57,220 bases of DNA from contig DEJO01000007.1 of assembly GCA_002353555.1 (NCBI GenBank), forward strand, positions 1-57,220, in the 5' to 3' direction. The DNA comes from Prevotella sp. UBA2746. GTDB taxonomy: Bacteria > Bacteroidota > Bacteroidia > Bacteroidales > Bacteroidaceae. Every line of letters starts with the position of its first letter. The stretch's first letter is position 1. This document shows, one piece after another, positions 8,179 to 14,780 of this stretch. Position numbers and translations under genes: made by a program. The notes under the pieces are model-generated. The model saw only the letters and a program-made list of their open reading frames with translations. It had not been told where the DNA came from and did not search any database.

Positions 8179-10242
8179 CTATTTGATGAGGTCGACGCTT
8201 CGCTTGAGGAATTTGTCGAGGGCTTCGCCCTTGAGCATTCCGTTCTGCAGGAGTGCGAGGTCGATGAGCTGGTGAACGATGTTGTTGCCCTTGGCATAGT
8301 CGGCAATGATCTGGTTCTTCTTCTTGCGCTGCTCGTCGATGGCCTTCTGCGTGTTCGTCTTGTCGTCTTTCTCCTCTTGTGTCAATTCGTCATACTTCTT
8401 CTTAGACTGCTCCTGGTTCAGTACCTGCAAGCGTGCGTTGAGCCCCTTGAGTTCGCTGAGCACGGGTTTCAGCGCCTCGTCGGTGTTGGCACGTGCATCG
8501 GTGAGCACGCCCTTGATGAGCGGATGGTCGGCATTGAGCACGATGTTGTAGCTGTCGGGCATCTGTCCGTAGAAGCTCATACCGGGCTGGAAGCGGCTCA
8601 TCTCCTTCATGCGTCGCATGTATTCGCTCTGGGTGATGAGCACGGGCTGGCTGCTCTCGCCCAATGCCTGCACCTCGACGTTGAACTCCGCCTTGCCCGT
8701 CTTCGGCATCTGCGAACGGAAAGTCTCTGACAGGCTGTCACGCTCGTCGTCGGTCAGCTCGGCTGCCTTCACCTCTTCCTTGACAATCAGTCGGTCGATG
8801 ATGTCGCCGTCGACACGTGTGAAGCGCGACTTCTCGAACTTCTGTTCGTACATGCCCACCGAGGGAACGTCGAGCTGTCCGTCGAAGAGCAGCACGCTGT
8901 AGCCCTTCTGCTTGGCTGCCTCGATGTAGGAATACTGTTCCTCCTTGTCGGTGGCGTAGAGGTAGACGAGGTTGCCGTCCTTGTCGGTCTGATTGTCCTT
9001 GATGAGCGTCTTGTACTCGTCGAAGGTGAAGTACTTGCCGTCTACGTCCTTGAAGAGGGCGAAGTCCTTGGCACGGTCGTAGAAAGCCTCGTCGGAGAGC
9101 ATACCGTAGTTGATGAATATCTTCAGGTCGTCCCACTTCGCCTCATAGTCCTTGCGGTCTTCCTTGAAGATGGCTGCCAGCCGGTCTGCCACCTTCTTGG
9201 TGATGTAGGTGGAAATCTTCTTCACGTTGGCATCGCTCTGCAGGTAGCTGCGGCTGACGTTCAGAGGGATGTCGGGCGAGTCGATGACACCGTGGAGCAG
9301 GGTGAGGAACTCCGGCACGATGCCTTCTACCTGGTCGGTGACGAAGACCTGGTTGCAGTAGAGCTGAATCTTGTTGCGTTGCAGCTCGATGTTCGACTTG
9401 ATGCGTGGGAAGTAGAGTATGCCCGTGAGGTTGAAGGGGTAGTCAACGTTGAGGTGAATCCAGAACAGCGGCTCGTCCTGCATGGGGTAGAGGGTGCGGT
9501 AGAACGACTTGTAGTCGTCGTCCTTGAGCGAACTCGGAGCCTTTGTCCACAGCGGTTCCACGTTGTTGACGATGTTGTCTTCGGCGGTGTCCACCATCTT
9601 CTTCTCCTCGCTCGACCACTCCTGCTTCTTGCCGAAGGCTACGGGCACTGCCATGAACTTGCAGTACTTGTTGAGCAGGTCTTGAATCTTCTGCTTCTCC
9701 AGGAACTCCTTGCAGTCGTCATCGATGTGGAGTACGATGTCCGTACCGCGGTCCTCCTTGTCGGCATCCTCGATGGTGAATTCAGGACTGCCGTCGCACG
9801 ACCACTTCACAGCCTTGGCTCCGTCCTGATAGCTGCGCGTGATGATGTCTACCTTCTTCGACACCATAAACGACGAATAGAAGCCCAGGCCGAAGTGTCC
9901 GATGATGGCGTTGGCGTTGTCTTTATACTTGTCGAGGAAGTCGGTGACGCCAGAGAAGGCTATCTGGTTGATATACTTGTCTATTTCTTCTTCGGTCATT
10001 CCGATGCCACGGTCGCTGAAGGTCAGCGTACCCGCTTTCTCGTCCAGGCTGACGCGTACCGTCAGGTCGCCCAGCTCACCCGTGAAGTCGCCTTTCTGGG
10101 CGAGAGTCTTCAACTTCTGTGTGGCATCGACGGCGTTGCTGACCATCTCGCGCAAGAATATCTCATGGTCGGAATACAAGAACTTTTTGATGACGGGGAA
10201 GATGTTCTCTGTCGTAACCCCGATGTTGCCTTTCTGCTTCAT
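8179..10242 (-). CDS. htpG: Molecular chaperone HtpG (Hsp90 family)
   Basis: Cytosolic ATP-dependent chaperone, 687 residues, usual length for Bacteroidales. The N-terminal GHKL ATPase domain shows its motifs in order: FLREMVSNAVDATQKL (catalytic Glu and Mg-binding Asn), DRGIGMT, and GHFGLGFYSSFMV (lid and glycine-rich loop). The middle domain contains NVSRSYLQSD with the conserved Arg. The C-terminal region has a highly charged stretch (SKKKYDELTQEEKDDK) that is probably helical, then the dimerisation end. Monocistronic by appearance: its own terminator is at 8135-8162, and 123 nt separate it from the upstream lipoprotein gene. No CIRCE element is seen upstream. Confidence 0.96.
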   Translation of the reverse strand: MKQKGNIGVTTENIFPVIKKFLYSDHEIFLREMVSNAVDATQKLKTLAQKGDFTGELGDLTVRVSLDEKAGTLTFSDRGIGMTEEEIDKYINQIAFSGVTDFLDKYKDNANAIIGHFGLGFYSSFMVSKKVDIITRSYQDGAKAVKWSCDGSPEFTIEDADKEDRGTDIVLHIDDDCKEFLEKQKIQDLLNKYCKFMAVPVAFGKKQEWSSEEKKMVDTAEDNIVNNVEPLWTKAPSSLKDDDYKSFYRTLYPMQDEPLFWIHLNVDYPFNLTGILYFPRIKSNIELQRNKIQLYCNQVFVTDQVEGIVPEFLTLLHGVIDSPDIPLNVSRSYLQSDANVKKISTYITKKVADRLAAIFKEDRKDYEAKWDDLKIFINYGMLSDEAFYDRAKDFALFKDVDGKYFTFDEYKTLIKDNQTDKDGNLVYLYATDKEEQYSYIEAAKQKGYSVLLFDGQLDVPSVGMYEQKFEKSRFTRVDGDIIDRLIVKEEVKAAELTDDERDSLSETFRSQMPKTGKAEFNVEVQALGESSQPVLITQSEYMRRMKEMSRFQPGMSFYGQMPDSYNIVLNADHPLIKGVLTDARANTDEALKPVLSELKGLNARLQVLNQEQSKKKYDELTQEEKDDKTNTQKAIDEQRKKKNQIIADYAKGNNIVHQLIDLALLQNGMLKGEALDKFLKRSVDLIK

Positions 10243-10321
10243 GCTTGTTTCTTTTTTTATGATGTTGTTGTTTTGTCTTGTTGCTGAAGCATCTGCAAAT
10301 AGTGTGCCAAAGTTGGGGAGG

Positions 10322-10340
10322 GTTGTGGCGATGCCACAAC
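10322..10340. repeat. 8-bp perfect hairpin in the htpG upstream region
   Basis: GTTGTGGC-GAT-GCCACAAC, between the lipoprotein gene and htpG. There is no T-run. It could end the lipoprotein transcript or lie in the htpG leader. Two copies of GGGAGGGTTG flank it at about 10316 and 10352. Confidence 0.5.
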
Positions 10341-10365
10341 AGACGGGAACGTGGGAGGGTTGCGG

Positions 10366-10728
10366 CTATTTGAAGGAGACCACCTGCTGCAAGTCGTTGG
10401 TGAGGTAGAAAGTGAAGGTGGTGTCGCTGCCGTTGACGCTCATCTTCACGGGCAGGTACTTCAACTGCTTGTCGGCAGTACGTTTGCCGTAGCCGATGGC
10501 TCCGTTGAAGGCAGCATTCCTGTTTGCGTTCTGTCGCATCACCGTGATCAGGGAGTCGGTGACGTAGCGCGTGGAGTCGAGCTTGCCGAAGTCGGAGAAC
10601 GAATAGTCGGTCTCTGTCTTGACGTTCTGATCTACAAAGTCTTTGATAGTCTTCTTTGCCTCTTGCTTAGGTCCGCAAGAAGCAAGGGTAAGAAGTCCTA
10701 TAAATATAAATAGGTGTCTGTAATTCAT
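10366..10728 (-). CDS. Small secreted lipoprotein of unknown function
   Basis: About 120 residues. The N-terminus is a lipoprotein signal (MNYRHLFIFIGLLTLASCGP) with lipobox LASC. The mature part is mixed polar sequence ending in TFTFYLTNDLQQVVSF, suggesting a small beta-rich domain. I do not recognise a family. An upstream ATG at 10746 would put residues ahead of the signal peptide, so the ATG at 10728 is chosen. It lies between pepD and htpG on the same strand, with GC-rich hairpins on either side. Confidence 0.75.
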   Translation of the reverse strand: MNYRHLFIFIGLLTLASCGPKQEAKKTIKDFVDQNVKTETDYSFSDFGKLDSTRYVTDSLITVMRQNANRNAAFNGAIGYGKRTADKQLKYLPVKMSVNGSDTTFTFYLTNDLQQVVSFK

Positions 10729-10746
10729 AAATAGTATCGTTATCAT

Positions 10747-10783
10747 CTCCCCCGTCCATCCCGGAAGGGGAAGGACGGGGGAG
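10747..10783. repeat. GC-rich double hairpin between pepD and the lipoprotein gene
   Basis: Outer 11-bp perfect stem CTCCCCCGTCC/GGACGGGGGAG enclosing an inner 4-bp stem. It resembles the GC hairpins at 26984 and 31775. There is no T-run on the minus strand, so it is not a classic terminator. Confidence 0.6.
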
Positions 10784-10795
10784 TGTGTCTTTTTC

Positions 10796-12244
10796 CTATA
10801 CCTTCTTCAGAATCTCCAAGAGGTGATCCCACACCATCTGTACGGTAGGGATGTGCAGACGCTCGTCGGGAGAGTGGACACCACGCAGGGTAGGGCCGAA
10901 GGATACCATGTCGAGGTGGGGATATTTCTCTGAGAACAGACCGCACTCCAAACCGGCATGGATGCCGATGACCAGCGGGTCTTTGTGGAAGAGCTGCTGG
11001 TAAGCCTCGACGGTAATCTTCGTCAGCCTGCTGTCGGGGTTCATCTTCCATGCCGGATAGCCTTCACCCTGTACCACTTCGGCACCAGCCAACTGGAACA
11101 CCGCCTTGATGGTGGCTGCCATGTTGTCGAGGGCACTCATCACGTTGGAACGCTGCGAAGCCACGATGACTACCTTGTCGTCGCTGGTGGTGATGCTTGC
11201 CAGGTTGCTCGATGTCTCTACCAGCCAGGCTATCTCTTCGTCCTGACACATGGCGAAGACGCCGTTGTCGGCGGCCTGCAGCGCCTGAATGAGCTTGGTG
11301 CTGGTCTCTACAGGCAGCACGTCCTCAGCCTCGGAGCTCTCCATGTGGAACTCCATCGTCTTCTCGGTGACGTGGTATTCTTCTTCCACCTCGGATGCAA
11401 AGACATTCCAGTCGGCTCTCACGTTCTCTTTCTTGTCTGACGGAACGGCAAAGACGATGATGCCGTCGCGCGGAATGGCATTGTGCAGACGGCCGGCATT
11501 GAAACTGGCGAGGCGCAGGCCGTAGCGCTCCTGTGTCTGATAGAGGAACCGTGCGAGAACCTTCAGCGAGTTGGCGCGTTTCTTGTTGATGTCGTCACCG
11601 GAGTGACCTCCGATGAGTCCTTTCAGCGATGCCTTCAGGAAGAAATAGCCTGCGGGGGCTGCTTCCTTCTGGTAGTGGAAGGTGGCAGTGGTGTTGCGAC
11701 CGCCGGCACACGAAACGAATATCTGTCCTTCGTCCTCAGAGTCGAGGTTGATGAGCATGTCGCCGGACATGAATCCAGGCTTCATGCCTTCGGCTCCCGT
11801 CAGTCCTGTCTCTTCGTCACGGGTGAAGACACACTCGATGGGACCGTGTTCAATGTCGTCGCTGTCGAGGACGGCAAGCTCTATGGCACAGCCTATGCCG
11901 TCGTCAGCCCCCAGCGTGGTCCCCTTGGCTTTCATCCATTCGCCGTCGACATAGGTCTGAATGGGGTCGTTCTCAAAATCGATATTCACTTCCGGCAGGT
12001 GCTCACACACCATGTCCATGTGGCTCTGCAAGACAACGACGGGCTTGTTTTCATAGCCTGGAGTGGCAGCCTTACGGATGAGTACGTTGCCCACCTCGTC
12101 GACCTTCGTTTCCAGCCCGTGACTTTCGCCGAATGTTTTCAGGTATTCAATCATCTTTTCTTCCTTCTTTGAAGGACGCGGAATCGTGTTGATTTTCGCA
12201 AACTGCTCGAACACACGAGCAGGTTTCAGTTCTACATTTGCCAT
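10796..12244 (-). CDS. pepD: Aminoacyl-histidine dipeptidase (M20C, PepD)
   Basis: Cytosolic metallodipeptidase of the M20 family that cleaves Xaa-His dipeptides, 482 residues, usual length. Zinc-site motifs are visible in order: VVLQSHMDMVCE (His and catalytic Asp), GADDGIGCA (bridging Asp), FTRDEETGLTGAEGM (catalytic Glu-Glu pair), and IGIHAGLECGLF near the C-terminus (last His ligand). The GLIGGHSGDDI loop is the dimerisation-domain His. Start MANVELKPARVFEQFAKINT is typical. It stands alone on the minus strand, opposite the small membrane-protein/Skp-like pair. Confidence 0.94.
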   Translation of the reverse strand: MANVELKPARVFEQFAKINTIPRPSKKEEKMIEYLKTFGESHGLETKVDEVGNVLIRKAATPGYENKPVVVLQSHMDMVCEHLPEVNIDFENDPIQTYVDGEWMKAKGTTLGADDGIGCAIELAVLDSDDIEHGPIECVFTRDEETGLTGAEGMKPGFMSGDMLINLDSEDEGQIFVSCAGGRNTTATFHYQKEAAPAGYFFLKASLKGLIGGHSGDDINKKRANSLKVLARFLYQTQERYGLRLASFNAGRLHNAIPRDGIIVFAVPSDKKENVRADWNVFASEVEEEYHVTEKTMEFHMESSEAEDVLPVETSTKLIQALQAADNGVFAMCQDEEIAWLVETSSNLASITTSDDKVVIVASQRSNVMSALDNMAATIKAVFQLAGAEVVQGEGYPAWKMNPDSRLTKITVEAYQQLFHKDPLVIGIHAGLECGLFSEKYPHLDMVSFGPTLRGVHSPDERLHIPTVQMVWDHLLEILKKV

Positions 12245-12260
12245 TTTGTTTTTCTTTTTA

Positions 12261-12291
12261 TTTGGTATTTCTAATTTTTATATTAACTTTG
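12261..12291 (+). promoter_or_regulatory. Promoter of the small membrane protein/OmpH-like operon
   Basis: TTTG at 12261-12264, 19 bp, then TAACTTTG at 12284-12291: an exact match to the Bacteroidetes consensus. The leader to the ATG at 12356 would be about 55-60 nt. Confidence 0.75.
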
Positions 12292-12341
12292 TCGCCCGTA
12301 TAACGACAGGGTAGACTCGACCGTTGGTCAGTAATTTCCTG

Positions 12342-12349
12342 CAAAATTA
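12342..12349 (-). promoter_or_regulatory. pepD: Candidate -7 element for pepD
   Basis: TAATTTTG on the minus strand fits TAnnTTTG, but no -33 element was found at the right distance. The leader would be about 90-100 nt and would overlap the opposite promoter. Confidence 0.35.
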
Positions 12350-12355
12350 GGAAAA

Positions 12356-12550
12356 ATGATAGAAACATTGCTCTTAACCGTGTTAATAATTGCTATCGCC
12401 ATCGCTTTGTTGAGCGTGAAGGTGCTGCTGAAGAAGAACGGAAGTTTCTCATCTATACACATCCACGACAGTGAGGCCATGCAGGAAAGAGGAATTCATT
12501 GTGTGCTCGATCAGGACAGGGAGGCACGTGAAAAGGGGGGATCGTATTAA
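12356..12550 (+). CDS. Small single-pass membrane protein, conserved in Bacteroidales
   Basis: 64 residues. The first 22 residues form a hydrophobic helix (IETLLLTVLIIAIAIALLSV), then KVLLKKNG positive residues, then a soluble tail with SIHIHDSEAMQERGIHCV and a charged end. Short proteins of this shape with an IHDSxAMxERGI-like tail are, from memory, common in Bacteroidales; function unknown. A strong promoter lies upstream and the Skp-like gene begins 52 nt downstream without a terminator, so the two are probably one transcript. Confidence 0.72.
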   Translation: MIETLLLTVLIIAIAIALLSVKVLLKKNGSFSSIHIHDSEAMQERGIHCVLDQDREAREKGGSY

Positions 12551-12602
12551 AGGATGATGCCTCTGGCATAGCGACATAACGAATAGATAACAGATAAAGA
12601 AT

Positions 12603-13199
12603 ATGAAGAAAACAATTTTTTCAACGATGGCTGTAGCTGCCTTTGCAGCTTTCGCCATGACATCATGCAACAACCAGCCGCAACAGAACGACACGAAGGG
12701 TGGTGCTGCCGGCGCTCAGAAGGGAGAGGCAAAGATTGCCTATGTGGAGGTTGACTCCATCATGACGCAGTATACCTACTGGAAAGAGGTGACCAAGCTC
12801 ATGGAGCAGAAGGAACGCAACATCCAGAGCACGCTGGCTGCCAAGCAGAAGAACCTGCAACAGGCTGCGCAGAACTTCCAGCAGGGCATTCAGAGCAACA
12901 AGTATACGCAGGAGCAGGCTCAAGGTATTCAGGCAAACCTGCAGAAACAGGCTCAAGATGCTGATGCTCTGCAGCAGCGTCTCGGCAATGAGTACCAGCA
13001 GGAGATCGCCAAGTACAACAAGGCACTCACCGACAGTATTCACCACTTCCTTGAGGCTTTCAACAAAGACAAGAAGTATGCCATGATTCTTGCCAAGCAG
13101 GGTGACAACATCCTCTATGCCGACAAGTCGCTTGACATCACCGACGAGGTGGTCAAGGGCATGAACAAGGCATACAAGGGAATGAAAAACGAGAAATAA
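12603..13199 (+). CDS. OmpH/Skp-family periplasmic chaperone, lipoprotein form
   Basis: 198 residues. The signal MKKTIFSTMAVAAFAAFAMT is followed by lipobox MTSC, so unlike E. coli Skp this is a lipoprotein. The Skp/OmpH core begins with AKIAYVEVDSIMTQY and continues as a long coiled coil rich in Gln, Lys and Ala (about residues 60-145), ending in a short beta segment (DNILYADKSLDITDEV). The family binds unfolded outer-membrane proteins in the periplasm. It has its own terminator 25 nt after the stop. Confidence 0.88.
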   Translation: MKKTIFSTMAVAAFAAFAMTSCNNQPQQNDTKGGAAGAQKGEAKIAYVEVDSIMTQYTYWKEVTKLMEQKERNIQSTLAAKQKNLQQAAQNFQQGIQSNKYTQEQAQGIQANLQKQAQDADALQQRLGNEYQQEIAKYNKALTDSIHHFLEAFNKDKKYAMILAKQGDNILYADKSLDITDEVVKGMNKAYKGMKNEK

Positions 13200-13223
13200 C
13201 TCCCTTATATATAATAAGGTGAC

Positions 13224-13255
13224 AGGCATCGGACATTGGCTCTGATGCCTTTTTT
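13224..13255 (+). terminator. Intrinsic terminator after the OmpH-like gene
   Basis: 10-bp stem AGGCATCGGA/TCTGATGCCT (one G-U pair), 7-nt loop, followed by five T. Confidence 0.85.
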
Positions 13256-13286
13256 GCCCCACGGGGTACATTTTTCTTCATCCTGT

Positions 13287-13946
13287 ATGGTCATGACGCG
13301 CAAAGAAAGATATCAGTATATCATCGGCTATTTCCGCGAGAAGATGCCGGAGGTGACGACGGAACTGGAGTTTGGCAGTGCCTTCCAGTTGTTGTGTGCC
13401 GTGGTGCTTAGTGCACAGTGTACGGACAAACGCATCAATCAGGTAACTCCGGCACTCTTCCGACGTTTTCCCACAGCTGCAGAGATGGCACAGGCGCAGG
13501 TGGAGGAGGTCTTGGAATATGTGAAGAGCGTGTCTTATCCCAATTCTAAGGCGAAACATCTGGTGGAATTGTCACGCATGCTGGTCGATGACTTCGGAGG
13601 TGAGGTTCCTTCATCGATGGACGACCTGGTGAAGTTGCCGGGGGTAGGGCGCAAGACTGCTAACGTGATGCAGGCGGTGTGGTTCGGTCGTGCAGCTATG
13701 GCTGTTGACACCCATGTCTATCGTGTCAGCCACCGGCTGGGACTGGTCTCCGCAAAGGCAAATACTCCCTACAAGGTGGAACAGGAGTTGATGCGCAACA
13801 TCCCTGACGAGGTAGTGCCTAATGCCCACCACTGGTTGCTGTTACATGGCAGGTATGTCTGTACGAGCCAGCGTCCGAAATGTGCCAAGTGTGACTTGAA
13901 CGACATCTGTCCGAAACTGCTTGAAGGAAGCAGAATGAATTCATAA
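13287..13946 (+). CDS. nth: Endonuclease III (DNA glycosylase/AP lyase)
   Basis: Removes oxidised pyrimidines and cuts the abasic site in base-excision repair. About 219 residues. The helix-hairpin-helix LVKLPGVGRKTANVMQ carries the catalytic Lys, and MAVDTHVYRVSHRLGL the catalytic Asp. The C-terminal 4Fe-4S loop is complete: CTSQRPKCAKCDLNDIC, spacing C-x6-C-x2-C-x5-C. The reading frame is open back to 13236, but that part encodes the preceding terminator, so the start is taken at the ATG at 13287 (MVMTRKERYQY) or 13293. Confidence 0.95.
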   Translation: MVMTRKERYQYIIGYFREKMPEVTTELEFGSAFQLLCAVVLSAQCTDKRINQVTPALFRRFPTAAEMAQAQVEEVLEYVKSVSYPNSKAKHLVELSRMLVDDFGGEVPSSMDDLVKLPGVGRKTANVMQAVWFGRAAMAVDTHVYRVSHRLGLVSAKANTPYKVEQELMRNIPDEVVPNAHHWLLLHGRYVCTSQRPKCAKCDLNDICPKLLEGSRMNS

Positions 13947-13978
13947 CCCCAACCCTCAACCTTCAACCTTCCCCTCTC

Positions 13979-14689
13979 ATGGATGCAAAAAGAATATTGA
14001 AGTTTTTAAAAGACGTTGCTGCAAACAACAACCGTGAATGGTTTGCTGAGCACAAAAGTGAATATCTGGCTTGTAAGGAAGATTTCGAAAAGACGGTCAA
14101 TGAACTGATACTGAGAATAGCCCTCTTCGATCCCAACGTAGCCCACTTGACGGCAAAAGACTGTTGTTACCGCTTCTATCGTGACATCCGATTCTCGGAA
14201 GACAAGTCGCCTTATAAGCGGCATTTCGGTGCATATATCTGTGAAGGAGGGAAGAAGAGTCTGCGTGCAGGTTATTATATCCACTTGCAGCCAGGACGCT
14301 GTTTCATCTCATGCGGTGCCTACTGGTTGCCGACAAACATCCTGACGGCTTGCCGTAACGATATCATGGCTAACATCGGTGACTGGCGCAAGTGTGTGGA
14401 GAATGGGCAATTTGTCAAACTTTACGGCTATCCTGCCGAGGGGGTGATGACCGATGAGGAACTGTCACCAAAGGGTTTCGGACTGGCTCACTTGAAGACT
14501 TGTCCGAAAGACTTCCCCCGCGACTATGAGTTTGTGCAATACCTGCGCATGAAAGACTATGCCGTCTGGCACAGGGTTGACGACGATTTCTTCGATGACG
14601 GCAAGTGGTTGGATGATGTTTCCAAGATGTTCAAGGTGGGTAAGTCGCTCAACTACTTTGTCAATGCCGTGATAGCAGATTACGAATAA
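13979..14689 (+). CDS. DUF2461 family protein
   Basis: 236 residues, soluble, no signal peptide. It matches the DUF2461 (TIGR02453) family: LKFLKDVAANNNREWFAEHK near the start, then YRFYRDIRFSEDKSPYKRHF around residue 60, and GYYIHLQPGRCFISCG near 100. Members are common in Bacteroidetes; no biochemical role is established as far as I know. It follows nth by 32 nt and ends at a strong terminator. Confidence 0.85.
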   Translation: MDAKRILKFLKDVAANNNREWFAEHKSEYLACKEDFEKTVNELILRIALFDPNVAHLTAKDCCYRFYRDIRFSEDKSPYKRHFGAYICEGGKKSLRAGYYIHLQPGRCFISCGAYWLPTNILTACRNDIMANIGDWRKCVENGQFVKLYGYPAEGVMTDEELSPKGFGLAHLKTCPKDFPRDYEFVQYLRMKDYAVWHRVDDDFFDDGKWLDDVSKMFKVGKSLNYFVNAVIADYE

Positions 14690-14724
14690 CCTTGAAGTCG
14701 TTCTCACGACTATAGCAAAACATC

Positions 14725-14760
14725 AAGGGGGATGTGTCAAAACGGCACATCCCCCTTTTT
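14725..14760 (+). terminator. Terminator between the DUF2461 gene and valS
   Basis: Stem AAGGGGGATGTG/CACATCCCCCTT, followed by five T on the plus strand. It lies between convergent genes; on the minus strand the tail is only weakly T-rich. Confidence 0.85.
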
Positions 14761-14780
14761 GTCTTTTCTTGTTTGCCTTT

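Noticed and set aside
10180..10330. CIRCE or other heat-shock operator upstream of htpG
   Set aside because: No TTAGCACTC-type inverted repeat is present.
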